Source of the DNA: Brachionus plicatilis
Lineage: Eukaryota > Rotifera > Eurotatoria > Ploima > Brachionidae
DNA: 64,000 nt
Direction: 5' to 3'
Assembly (NCBI GenBank): GCA_010279815.1
Contig: QEOQ01000508.1
Coordinates: forward strand, 6,352,904-6,416,903
Both the position numbers and the translations under genes were made by a program. Positions within the stretch are counted from its first letter, which is position 1; each line of letters opens with the position of its first letter. The notes under the pieces were generated by a model. That model worked only from the letters and a program-made list of their open reading frames with translations. It was not told the origin of the DNA and ran no database searches. Of the stretch, positions 46,412 to 56,235 are shown one piece after another.

Positions 46412-47332
46412 AAAGATATATTATTATCAGCAGAAATTATTTTTCAAAATATCACTAATATTACAAGAGATTTAAAAAATAATTCAAATTTAAAAATTTC
46501 TTCCTAAGCTACATTTATGCTCTGCTCATTAACTTCCATAAATTTAAATCAAATCAAAATCTATTTTTGCTAAAATTATTTTTTGTCAATTGTAAAGAAA
46601 ATAAAGATCCTTTGTTCAAAGCAAAAATTAGTTCTTTAGATTTTTAACACAAGTGATTTTTTTTTTTAATTTTCATCAAAAAGCTTTAAATAAAGTTAGA
46701 CTCATGTTAACTTTCCTCGAACTGTTGTCTCTATAAAATGAGTTTCTTTTTTGATTTAAAATTTTAGAAGCAACTTTTTTGAAAATATGCACACTCTTTT
46801 TACAGTTGTTTTTTTAAGCTTATCAATCGGACTAAGCTTTTCTCTACCAAATGAGTCCATATCGACTGAATCGAATGATACTGCTGTAAATTGCACGTTT
46901 TCCAAAAATGTTTTAAGCTGCCAGTACCAAGTGGAAAGTGTTGAATGCGACGCTTTCTCTAACATTGTCAATTTGACTGTTCTTCCATTGCAAATATTTG
47001 GAATGGGTGCATTGGATAATGATAGTGTCTCAAATTCAGAGTCAGTGAAAATTTCTCTTTTTCCAAGAGTACTCGACTTGCCTGTTTATTTACTAAACAG
47101 TATTAAAGTAGATGGAGAAATTGTAAATATGAGTTTGTATTATTCATTGAGTGACACCGATGCTGGTGTTCGCATTACAGATAAAGAGTGCTTTACACGA
47201 ATGTTAACTTTTTTTAAAAATGTGCAGGAACTTCACAGAGTAAGTGTTCAGCAGAATTTGCTTGGTGATAGCCAGGATCTTGATTTATTTGGCCTTTTGG
47301 TTATTAACAATCCCAATACAAGAAAAGTAAGA
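46412..47332 (+). repeat. 921-bp block A shared with copy 3 (inverted)
   Basis: This segment covers about 375 bp of upstream flank, the signal peptide and the body of copy 2. It equals the reverse complement of 52195-53115, with the same length and no difference noticed by eye. It starts at a poly-A run and ends exactly at GTAAGA after the codons for TRKVR. Beyond both ends the two loci are unrelated. Confidence 0.9.
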
Positions 47333-47467
47333 CTAATTTTAGGTTCAGATCCTAATACTTGGAGTCCAACCGACTACTCAAATAATGGAGGTTATGGTGG
47401 CTATGGCTCAAGTTATAGTTCTAATTATGGATCTAGTTGGGGATCTAGCTTTGGATATGGAAAATAA
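46787..47467 (+). CDS. Secreted Gly/Ser/Tyr-tailed protein, copy 2 (mosaic)
   Basis: One exon, 226 residues. The signal peptide (MHTLFTVVFLSLSIGLSFS) and body follow copy 3 at every position where copies 1 and 3 differ, including NNPNTRKVR where copy 1 has NNL. After KVR it has a unique linker (LILGSDPNTWSPTDYSNN). It then switches to the copy 1 tail (GGYGGYGSSYSSNYGSSW, ending SFGYGK) and copy 1 3' flank. It is therefore a recombinant: 5' flank and body from a copy 3-like parent, tail end and 3' flank from a copy 1-like parent. Four Cys and several glycosylation sequons are conserved. Function is unknown and presumed extracellular. Confidence 0.87.
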   Translation: MHTLFTVVFLSLSIGLSFSLPNESISTESNDTAVNCTFSKNVLSCQYQVESVECDAFSNIVNLTVLPLQIFGMGALDNDSVSNSESVKISLFPRVLDLPVYLLNSIKVDGEIVNMSLYYSLSDTDAGVRITDKECFTRMLTFFKNVQELHRVSVQQNLLGDSQDLDLFGLLVINNPNTRKVRLILGSDPNTWSPTDYSNNGGYGGYGSSYSSNYGSSWGSSFGYGK

Positions 47468-47595
47468 GATATTTTTCTGATTTGTTTAAATTTTTTACTT
47501 AATTTTTTTATTAATGATGAATAAATATTATTTACAAAAATTAAGTTTATTAAAAACTTTTTTTCAAAATCACAGAGCAAATTAATTGTCATTTA

Positions 47596-47737
47596 TTTAT
47601 ATCATTTTTACATTGGGTCTAGTCGGTTAGGTGAACCAAAGCTCACTTTTTATTGGAACAATTCTTGTTCTCGCGTTTTGAGAACAATTTTTATATTGGT
47701 AAATGTTCATTATAGAGAAAAATCTTATTTTATTTGT
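47596..47737. other. Short spacer between copy 2 and LINE B
   Basis: Non-coding; it contains a small inverted pair (GAACAATTCTTGTTC and a nearby GAACAA). Confidence 0.4.
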
Positions 47738-49710
47738 TTTTTGTACCGAGCTAAAGCTCCTTCAGAATAAGTTAAAAAGTAAAATAAAAAAAATATAATA
47801 AAAATGAAATAAAATAAAAATAAAATTAAAGTTAATAAAATGAGATAAAAAAAAGAATCAAAATAAAGTAAATAAGCTAAAAAAATGAAAGTTGAAAAGA
47901 CATAAATTGGAAAAGATTGTTACATGTGGCACATGTTTAAATAGTTCAAGTTTCAGGAAAAAAAGAAGAAATAGTAAGGTAGCAATTACACAATGGAGTT
48001 GGGTATTCAATATGTCTTGATTCGAAACCTTCTTTGCATTCCTTCACCAGTCTTTCAACCAATGGAATAGAATGACTCAGTCCTGTCCCAACATATCTCT
48101 CACTCAATTCAAAAAGCCGATTCTAGACTGTTAGTAATTTTAGTTTATTAAAAGCTACATGATGCACGATGTTGGAGGGAGTATCATATTTTAACTTAAG
48201 AATAGACCTGACTGCTGTATTCCGAATTGCTTGTAGTTTTTTAATATTAATTTCTGAAAATGAATTTAAGCAAGGAAAAGAATAATCTAAAATTGATCCG
48301 ACTAAGGATTTATAAAGATTTCCTAGTGTGTTTTGATTAAGACCCCATTTTTTGTTTGACAATATCTTAGTAATATTTAGCCTATTATTGCAGCGTTCTT
48401 TAATTTCGTCTACCAGTATATTAAAATTTAACTTAGAATCAAATTTAATACCAAGAAATTTGATTTCTTTTTGGCTCACTATTCTGTTTCCATAAATTTT
48501 TAAGTTTAGATTATCACTCTCTTTTTTGTACCTAGAAAAGACTACTGAACACGACTTTTCAACTGATATCTTCATTTTCCATTTAATAAGCCATAGTTCT
48601 AGTTCGTTGGTGTATTTATTTATCTTATTTTCTAAGTTCCCCTTTTTGTTATAAATGAAGAATGTAACTAGATCATCTGCGAAAAGCATAGAGTATTCAT
48701 TATTTGTTTTATTTCTTTTGGGTATGTCATTAATATATATACTAAATAAAAGAGGACTAATTACTGAGCCTTGAGGAACACCTGCAGTTATTTGATATTC
48801 TTCGCTCAGATGGTCATTCACATTTACCTTAAATGTCCGAGAGTCTAAAAAGGATCTAATCCAGATAGTCAAATAATGAGGTGGATTTATTTTAATCAAT
48901 TTAAAAAGTAAACCTTCATGCCAAACCCTATCAAAGGCTTTAGAAATATCAAAAAAAAAGGCTGCAAACTCTTTTTTTTCTGTTAAATGATTCCACAATT
49001 TTTTGAATTAAAAAAAAAAGATTATCTGATGTTCGCCGGTGTTTCCTAAATCCAGATTGCTCCTGGATAAGTAGTGAATTTTGCTCCAAATAATTGTATA
49101 ATCTTGAATATACTATGCGTTCCAGTAGCTTTCCTAAACAACTCGTTATGCTAATTGGTCTATAATTTAAAGGATCTTGTAAAGAAGAGGCTTTTTTTTG
49201 AATCATAGTAATGTTCGATGTTTTCCAGGCTTTAGGGACTCTACCTTCTCGAAGAGATAAATTAAAAAGTTCTATAATTTCTATTTATGAATTTCTAGGT
49301 AAGTTTTTTAACATTAAATTATGAATTTGGTCAGGTCCTGATGCCGCTTCATTTTTCAATCTTTTTAAAGCCATAATTAATTCATTTAAGCAAATTGGAT
49401 CATTAAAATTACACTGGCTGTTGTTTCTAAAGAAATCAGAGTTAGAATGTAGTATTTCGAAATCTTTCTCAGTATCAATTAAATCAGAATTAAGACTAAA
49501 TATTGAAGATAAAAGTTCTCCGAAGCATTTTCCCTTTTCTTCATTAGTTTTGAATTCCTTTTCATTTAAAATCAAGTAAGGAATTAAATTTGATCCTTTT
49601 TTTGTTCTAAATTTATTAATTTTTTTCCAAAAAGGTCTACTTGTCAGTGGGTTTTTTCCCATCTTCTCAATAAAATCAAACCAATTTTGATTCCAGAATT
49701 TTTTTAAAGA
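47738..49710 (-). mobile_element. 5'-truncated Jockey-like LINE (LINE B)
   Basis: The minus-strand ORF2 remnant reads from KKFWNQNWFDFIEKMGKNPL at about 49708 through the reverse transcriptase to the C-terminal tail. RT landmarks are NYRPISITSCLGKLLERIV, motif A FFFDISKAFDRVWHEGLLFK, motif B AGVPQGSVISPLLFSIYIND, catalytic FADD in MLFADDLVTFF, and FLGIKFDSKLNF. Breaks are a stop near 49285, a frameshift around 48950-49000 and an in-frame TAG at 48120-48122. After that TAG the frame continues (NRLFELSERYVG) to about 47935. The 3' UTR ends in a GAGCTTTAGCTC hairpin (47748-47759) followed by ACA. Its truncated 5' end abuts inverted-repeat arm B at 49728. Confidence 0.9.
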
Positions 49711-49795
49711 GAATTTTTATACAAATAAATAAATAAACTTCATTTTATTTTTATTTTATTTTTACTTTATTCTATTTAACTTTGGGTGGTATTTA

Positions 49796-50010
49796 AACTC
49801 TCACTATCTTTAATAGAAATCGTCACTAAATTTAATCAATTTTTATCACTTATTTTAATGTAAATCATCACTATTTTTTATTGAAAACATCACTAAAAAT
49901 TATCACTATTTTAAATGGAAATCGTCACTATTTTATAAAAATACCATCACTAATTTTGCTGTAAATCATCACTATTTATAATAAAAACCTAACTATTATT
50001 AATAAAAGTT
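49796..50010. repeat. Imperfect tandem repeat of TCACTATTTT words
   Basis: About nine imperfect units of roughly 20-25 bp built on AAATCGTCACTATTTTAATG variants. The mirror block is at about 56445-56659 in arm B'. A two-unit fragment lies at about 54812-54845 next to a LINE tail. Confidence 0.7.
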
Positions 50011-50219
50011 AAACTTAAATAAATGGCTTAAAGTACCAATTTTATAAAGATGACTAATTATAGAATAAGAAATCAAATAATTGAGCATTACACAAGAAAG
50101 AATTTTTTTAGTGATCAGTATCTACTAAATTGATAATTAAAAATATACAAAAATAAAAGATAATTGCTTGATTTTCTTTATTTCTTTATTTCTTTAAATT
50201 TTTTTTTTCTAAGTCAAGT

Positions 50220-50368
50220 CAATGATTTAATAAATCCATATTTAATACCAATAAAGTAGTTGCTTCCAAATTCCTGGCTGTTAATCTTGACCTATGTGGT
50301 CTGTTAATGTAACCAGATTATTAAAAAATTCTTTCAACTGGTCCAAATGAAACAGATATTGATAAAAA
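50220..50368 (-). pseudogene. hAT transposase C-terminal remnant in arm B
   Basis: On the minus strand the frame reads SVSFGPVERIF, two stops (TAATAA), then SGYINRPHRSRLTARNLEAT and TLLVLNMDLLNH. PVERIFS...SRLTxxNLE is the hallmark of the hAT C-terminal dimerisation region. The two stop codons fall where Ser plus one residue are expected. The mirror copy at 56087-56235 carries the same stops. Confidence 0.75.
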
Positions 50369-50470
50369 TTTTTGTGTAAGTCATAACTTTGACTTAAAAA
50401 AAAAAAAAAAATTTAAGTCGAGGCATAACTTTGACTTAAATTTTTGTGACTTAAAACTGTGACTTTTATT

Positions 50471-51376
50471 TATATATGTTACCGTAAATTTCTTAAACAC
50501 GTAAATTTGTAAATTTACTGGTCTTTCAGTAAAAATGTAAAACATAAAAAAATAAATAAATTTTAGATATTTACTGATTTTTTATTTATTTAAGTAACTT
50601 ACTGAAACCAGTTTAGTAAATTACTGAAACGAAACGTATATTTTCAAAATAAAGAAAAAAATATTTTTCTCTTTAAGTTTTAGTAATTTACTGGAATATT
50701 TTTAGTAAATTACTGAAAAAGGGTTATAAAAAAAAGTTTATTTGTTTTTGCAGCTTGAATTGCCTCCATGATATCTTGAGTTACACAACAACTGGGATTT
50801 TTTGCAACCTCATCGATTTGTCATACATTGACCATAACAGTTGCATTTTTCCATACCCTGACCACTACCAATAGATAATTAAGTTACTGCTTGCTTCTTA
50901 CTTAAAGCTTTGTCTAGGTTTAAGTTATTTATTTTCTCGCATCTAAGTAGCCAGCGTTTTTTTATGAGAGAAAAGGTTTTATAACAACTAATTAACACAT
51001 AATTTTTTTTAATTTTTTTTTTTAGCCAGCAACTAAAATTTCGTATTGATTCAATATTCTTCAGGAGTTTTCTTTGTTTTTTATCTAGTGCAGATTCGAT
51101 TTGTAGAATTAAAGCTTATTCAGTTATTATATTGATATTCAGTCACCGATGTATCGTCATAGTTTTTTTTTTTTAATCGGGATTTTTGAAACATTAGTTT
51201 CGGTAAATTACTTAAACTATAAAAATTGTTTTGCATAATTACTGACTGAAAAGTAAATTAACAAAATTACTAGTAAAAAAACAAAACATTATTTTTTTCC
51301 TATTTGTTTTACATTTTTACTGGTAGACGAGTAAATTTACAAATTTACGTGTTATAGATATTTACTGTTACATATA
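50471..51376. mobile_element. Nested TIR element in arm B
   Basis: The ends read TATATATGTTACCGTAAATT and, reversed, TATATGTAACAGTAAATA. They continue as matching arms of about 75 bp (ACACGTAAATTTGTAAATTT, then CAGTAAAAATGTAAAAC). Further CAGTAATTTACT words form subterminal repeats. On the minus strand the interior carries a broken frame with a Cys-rich stretch at about 50742-50854. Its right end coincides exactly with the inner end of arm B. Confidence 0.8.
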
Positions 51377-52026
51377 CAAGATTGGCTAAAAATTAATAAA
51401 GATTAGTTTAGTGAACTTATTTATTTTGTAAAGTTGATTTAAGAACTAAGTATTTAAGGTCAATGCCATCTCTTTTTGTCAACACTAATAATTAATAAGT
51501 TGATTTTACTGACTATTGAATGATAAGATTATTGAAGCTTTAGATAATTTTTTAAAAGTTAAGTTATTTTATTTTTATTTTCGAATTATAATTCATTCTC
51601 TGAACTCCATTTATCTTATCTCACTCTCTGAGGTTGGGTTCAACTCGAAAAAGTTTGAAGAAACTAAATGTAAGATCGTTGACATGAAAAAAACTCGGCA
51701 AACAAAGTCTTACCAGAAACTCCAAAATTCAGGTTTGAAAGAAAAAATTTTTTAAAATAAAAATTTACAATATGTTATCAAAATTGTCTGTCACAAAGAT
51801 TTTTTATTTAATGAATAATTATTTAATCTTTCTAACTAAATTTAATTCCCTTTATGTTTAGGATTTAAGCATAATAAGTGTTTATTATTATAAAAATCGT
51901 TACCAACTTATTAATTAAAAAAAAATTATTAATTAAAAAATTGAATAAAAAAAGTAAGTTTTTATTAAACATTATTCCAAAAAAAGATTATAAAAATTAT
52001 CTATAGACAAAATTTAGAAAACATCT
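51377..52026. other. Spacer 3' of copy 3
   Basis: Non-coding AT-rich sequence unrelated to the 3' flank of copies 1 and 2. A 79-codon frame at 51516-51755 has no recognisable feature. Confidence 0.5.
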
Positions 52027-52740
52027 TTATCCCCAACGGCGACCCCATCCTGATCCAAAGCCACGACCCCATCCAGATCCATAGCCACGACCCCATCCAT
52101 ATCCGTAGCCACGACCCCATCCAGATCCAAAGCCACGGCCCCATCCTGATCCAAAGCCGCGACCCCATCCTGATCCATAGCCACCAAAAAAGTATCTTAC
52201 TTTTCTTGTATTGGGATTGTTAATAACCAAAAGGCCAAATAAATCAAGATCCTGGCTATCACCAAGCAAATTCTGCTGAACACTTACTCTGTGAAGTTCC
52301 TGCACATTTTTAAAAAAAGTTAACATTCGTGTAAAGCACTCTTTATCTGTAATGCGAACACCAGCATCGGTGTCACTCAATGAATAATACAAACTCATAT
52401 TTACAATTTCTCCATCTACTTTAATACTGTTTAGTAAATAAACAGGCAAGTCGAGTACTCTTGGAAAAAGAGAAATTTTCACTGACTCTGAATTTGAGAC
52501 ACTATCATTATCCAATGCACCCATTCCAAATATTTGCAATGGAAGAACAGTCAAATTGACAATGTTAGAGAAAGCGTCGCATTCAACACTTTCCACTTGG
52601 TACTGGCAGCTTAAAACATTTTTGGAAAACGTGCAATTTACAGCAGTATCATTCGATTCAGTCGATATGGACTCATTTGGTAGAGAAAAGCTTAGTCCGA
52701 TTGATAAGCTTAAAAAAACAACTGTAAAAAGAGTGTGCAT
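52027..52740 (-). CDS. Secreted Gly/Trp/Arg-tailed protein, copy 3
   Basis: One exon, 237 residues. The signal peptide and body look identical to copy 2, and it shares 375 bp of upstream flank with it. After NNPNTRKVR the tail changes entirely, to about five and a half repeats of an 8-residue unit G(F/Y)GSGWGRG with small variants, ending GWGRRWG. The tail is basic (Arg every eighth residue) and Trp-rich, unlike the neutral Ser/Tyr tails of copies 1 and 2. Gly/Trp/Arg repeats could bind nucleic acid, glycans or membranes, or be structural; none is shown. The gene is enclosed by the 1649-bp inverted repeats. Confidence 0.87.
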   Translation of the reverse strand: MHTLFTVVFLSLSIGLSFSLPNESISTESNDTAVNCTFSKNVLSCQYQVESVECDAFSNIVNLTVLPLQIFGMGALDNDSVSNSESVKISLFPRVLDLPVYLLNSIKVDGEIVNMSLYYSLSDTDAGVRITDKECFTRMLTFFKNVQELHRVSVQQNLLGDSQDLDLFGLLVINNPNTRKVRYFFGGYGSGWGRGFGSGWGRGFGSGWGRGYGYGWGRGYGSGWGRGFGSGWGRRWG

Positions 52741-53115
52741 ATTTTCAAAAAAGTTGCTTCTAAAATTTTAAATCAAAAAAGAAACTCATTTTATAGAGAC
52801 AACAGTTCGAGGAAAGTTAACATGAGTCTAACTTTATTTAAAGCTTTTTGATGAAAATTAAAAAAAAAAATCACTTGTGTTAAAAATCTAAAGAACTAAT
52901 TTTTGCTTTGAACAAAGGATCTTTATTTTCTTTACAATTGACAAAAAATAATTTTAGCAAAAATAGATTTTGATTTGATTTAAATTTATGGAAGTTAATG
53001 AGCAGAGCATAAATGTAGCTTAGGAAGAAATTTTTAAATTTGAATTATTTTTTAAATCTCTTGTAATATTAGTGATATTTTGAAAAATAATTTCTGCTGA
53101 TAATAATATATCTTT
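52195..53115 (-). repeat. 921-bp block A' (inverted partner of 46412-47332)
   Basis: The body and 5' flank of copy 3, ending upstream at a poly-T run of about 15 (53101-53115). It matches 46412-47332 in reverse complement over its full length. Confidence 0.9.
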
Positions 53116-53454
53116 TTTTTTTTTTTTAAATTTATTTGAAATTCAAAGCACAAAAAAAGTTGTCTGATGCGGATTAGAAATAGAGGTGATCAATATTTTA
53201 GTCGAAGTTATAGATAGCATCTTTGAACATGATGCTGCCATGATTAATATTTTATATGGATCATAGTAAACTCACTAAATTTCATCTAATTATAATAACG
53301 ATTTACGTATTATAAATACTTTTTTTTATAAATTAATTAGTTCATTAGAGCATGGACAAAATAAAATGGAATTTTCTCAGTCCTAAATTGAATCGGGTAT
53401 TATTAGAGCTAAAATCTAAAAAAGATTTTTAATTTTAATTATTTCTATAAGTAA

Positions 53455-53540
53455 TTTAATGGCTCAGGAAAGAAAGATGAAATAGAAAGGTAAAAATTAC
53501 ACAATAGATTCGGATATTCAAAACTTTAAATAATTTTTTT
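53455..53540 (-). mobile_element. Diverged LINE B 3' fragment
   Basis: CAGGAAAGAAAGATGAAATAG...AATTACACAATAGATTCGG parallels 47954-48010 of LINE B (CAGGAAAAAAAGAAGAAATAG...AATTACACAATGGAGTTGG). Similarity fades further in. Confidence 0.5.
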
Positions 53541-53998
53541 TATCGACAATGCTTACAGTGCTGCTATGATACGGTTAATTCACTGCATTTAGATAATCTC
53601 TAGAATGAATTGTCCATATCCCTTTTAGATATCCAGGAAAAGTTTTAAAGGAACGCTATTTGATGAATTATAAAGATCCAGTTCTAAATTGTCATAGTTC
53701 GAATTTGTCAAAAAGTGACAAAATAATGCTCATATAAAAAATTTATTATAATAAATATTATATTACAAGTATGATGATTTAACGAATTGAAAAAAAAACA
53801 AATTTTAAATTGATAAAATTTGTTATAGTTACAAAATTATGAAAATAAAGAATACAAATAAACAAATTTTTTTAGATATTTAAACTAATAGGTAATATAA
53901 CTATATTATTGTTTGAAGTTTATTTATTTTTATTAGATCGATTTTTATTTCCCCTAATTTGATATAATGTGTTAAACTTATTATTTATTTCTTTTATC

Positions 53999-54060
53999 TG
54001 TGCCTAGCTGAAGCTCTTTCAGATAAAAAATAAATAAATAAAAATAAAAGTGTAAAGAAA
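53999..54060 (-). mobile_element. Solitary LINE B-type 3' end
   Basis: TGCCTAGCTGAAGCTCTTTCAGAT followed by A/T-rich UTR parallels TACCGAGCTAAAGCTCCTTCAGAA at 47744, in the same orientation. It keeps the inverted AGCT...AGCT hairpin. Confidence 0.6.
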
Positions 54061-54121
54061 AAATAAGATAAATTTAAAATAAATTAAAATATAATAAAAA
54101 GACAATTAAAATTGATTAATT

Positions 54122-54181
54122 GTAATAAATGAAATGTGCAAAATGTTATATCGATAACATTTTGCACATTTCATTTATTAC
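54122..54181. repeat. 60-bp near-perfect palindrome
   Basis: Two 28-bp arms (GTAATAAATGAAATGTGCAA then AATGTTAT, and exact reverse complement) are separated by ATCG. The right end touches the 218-bp dispersed repeat at 54181. It can form a very stable hairpin or cruciform. Confidence 0.95.
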
Positions 54182-54398
54182 GAAAAATTTCATTTTAATT
54201 TCAGAAAATGAAAAATTTTTTAAACAAAAATAATCTTCATCATTTATTCATTTTATCTAATCTCCTTCAACTGCTATTTAATAAAAATTAATTTATTCGT
54301 ATAATCGCTTTTTGTGATTTTTTTAAAAATTAAATAAAATATTGTACTGACTTATGAGAAAAAGTCCAATTGACTTTAATTTATTTTCTTAATTTTAG
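54181..54398 (+). repeat. 218-bp dispersed repeat, copy 2
   Basis: Direct-orientation partner of 44663-44880, with equal length and few mismatches. It starts at the end of the 60-bp palindrome. Confidence 0.85.
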
Positions 54399-54737
54399 AT
54401 TTAAAAAGTAAAAAATTTTAAATTTTCATATTTTGTTAAAAACATTTTTTATTTGTTAAAAACAAATAAAAATATACTGCAACAAAAAGCTTAAGGCCTC
54501 ATGGCATTGAAAACTAAATTGAACAATAATGACGTTTTAATGAGGACGAATTAATCGATCTTTCTTATCTCATAAAAAAATTAAAATTTTTAAAATAAGC
54601 GAAAAACAAACTAGCGTCTTTTTTGGTATTTTGTATAAAAGAACGGTCCTAGAATAGTACAGTTTCAAAAGTGCAGCATGAAAATAGTGCGTTTTGTAAA
54701 AAGTACGGTTTGAAAATTATTATTTATTATCTATTTG

Positions 54738-54780
54738 TATATCTGTACCGAGCTAAAGCTCCTTCAGATTAAAAAAAATT
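54738..54780 (-). mobile_element. Solitary LINE B 3' end
   Basis: GTACCGAGCTAAAGCTCCTTCAGA is identical to the LINE B 3' end at 47743-47766. It is followed within 40 bp by GTCACTATTTTTAATGGAAATC words like those in arm B. Confidence 0.7.
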
Positions 54781-55078
54781 AAAATAAAGTTAAAGGGGCA
54801 ATATTAAACCGTCACTATTTTTAATGGAAATCGTCACTATTTTTATCAACATGTATAAAAAAAAATATACATACATACTTTAAATAATGATTCTCGATCA
54901 GAGAATAGATAACATAGTCAAATTAATTTTTGATCACTCAAATTATTTAAAAGCTCACTTTAAATATGGATATCGATTCTAATTATAGACATATTAACCT
55001 AAAAATAGAACATATCACTATTAATTATAGCCTAAATTACCTAAATTAGTGTTATCAAGGTCAAACTTTGTGCTCTTA

Positions 55079-55984
55079 TATATGTAACAGTAAATATCTA
55101 TAACACGTAAATTTGTAAATTTACTCGTCTACCAGTAAAAATGTAAAACAAATAGGAAAAAAATAATGTTTTGTTTTTTTACTAGTAATTTTGTTAATTT
55201 ACTTTTCAGTCAGTAATTATGCAAAACAATTTTTATAGTTTAAGTAATTTACCGAAACTAATGTTTCAAAAATCCCGATTAAAAAAAAAAAACTATGACG
55301 ATACATCGGTGACTGAATATCAATATAATAACTGAATAAGCTTTAATTCTACAAATCGAATCTGCACTAGATAAAAAACAAAGAAAACTCCTGAAGAATA
55401 TTGAATCAATACGAAATTTTAGTTGCTGGCTAAAAAAAAAAATTAAAAAAAATTATGTGTTAATTAGTTGTTATAAAACCTTTTCTCTCATAAAAAAACG
55501 CTGGCTACTTAGATGCGAGAAAATAAATAACTTAAACCTAGACAAAGCTTTAAGTAAGAAGCAAGCAGTAACTTAATTATCTATTGGTAGTGGTCAGGGT
55601 ATGGAAAAATGCAACTGTTATGGTCAATGTATGACAAATCGATGAGGTTGCAAAAAATCCCAGTTGTTGTGTAACTCAAGATATCATGGAGGCAATTCAA
55701 GCTGCAAAAACAAATAAACTTTTTTTTATAACCCTTTTTCAGTAATTTACTAAAAATATTCCAGTAAATTACTAAAACTTAAAGAGAAAAATATTTTTTT
55801 CTTTATTTTGAAAATATACGTTTCGTTTCAGTAATTTACTAAACTGGTTTCAGTAAGTTACTTAAATAAATAAAAAATCAGTAAATATCTAAAATTTATT
55901 TATTTTTTTATGTTTTACATTTTTACTGAAAGACCAGTAAATTTACAAATTTACGTGTTTAAGAAATTTACGGTAACATATATA
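55079..55984. mobile_element. Nested TIR element in arm B'
   Basis: Mirror copy of 50471-51376. The + strand interior reads a partly open frame (KKQRKLLKNIESIRNFSCWL, then RRWLLRCEKINN-type residues), a TAA, then the Cys-rich stretch at 55601-55713. The element start coincides with the arm start. Confidence 0.8.
55601..55713 (+). pseudogene. Cys-rich transposon-protein fragment
   Basis: The frame reads MEKCNCYGQCMTNR, a TGA, then GCKKSQLLCNSRYHGGNSSC and KNK. Spaced cysteines (CxC, C, CK, C, C) suggest a Cys-rich zinc-binding module of the sort found in some transposon proteins. TGA sits where Cys (TGC/TGT) would fit and Tyr (TAT) where Cys (TGT) would fit, so two single-base changes have broken it. 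The mirror copy at 50742-50854 has the same lesions. Confidence 0.5.
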
Positions 55985-56086
55985 AATAAAAGTCACAGTT
56001 TTAAGTCACAAAAATTTAAGTCAAAGTTATGCCTCGACTTAAATTTTTTTTTTTTTTTTAAGTCAAAGTTATGACTTACACAAAAA

Positions 56087-56235
56087 TTTTTATCAATATC
56101 TGTTTCATTTGGACCAGTTGAAAGAATTTTTTAATAATCTGGTTACATTAACAGACCACATAGGTCAAGATTAACAGCCAGGAATTTGGAAGCAACTACT
56201 TTATTGGTATTAAATATGGATTTATTAAATCATTG
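56087..56235 (+). pseudogene. hAT transposase C-terminal remnant in arm B'
   Basis: Mirror of 50220-50368, with the same PVERIF motif, the same double stop (TAATAA) and the same NRPHRSRLTARNLEATTLL block on the + strand. Confidence 0.75.

Larger units (their letters stand above)
49728..51376. repeat. 1649-bp inverted repeat arm B
   Basis: This segment is the reverse complement of 55079-56727. Both arms are 1649 bp long and every stretch I compared matched exactly. From the outer side inward the arm holds an (A)/(T)-rich join to LINE B, a run of GTCACTATTTT-type tandem words (49796-50010), a decayed hAT transposase tail (50220-50368), and a nested TIR element with a Cys-rich fragment (50471-51376). 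The arms flank secreted-protein copy 3. Confidence 0.93.
53116..55078. other. Repeat-rich spacer between copy 3 and arm B'
   Basis: No gene. It holds a diverged LINE B 3' fragment (about 53455-53540), two solitary LINE B 3' ends (53999-54060 and 54738-54780), a 60-bp palindrome (54122-54181), and the second 218-bp dispersed repeat (54181-54398). The rest is AT-rich sequence. Confidence 0.6.

Noticed and set aside
47327..47342. 16-nt intron GTAAGACTAATTTTAG in copy 2
   Set aside because: Far shorter than any other intron in the window (44 nt minimum) and too short for a spliceosome; the reading frame continues through it.
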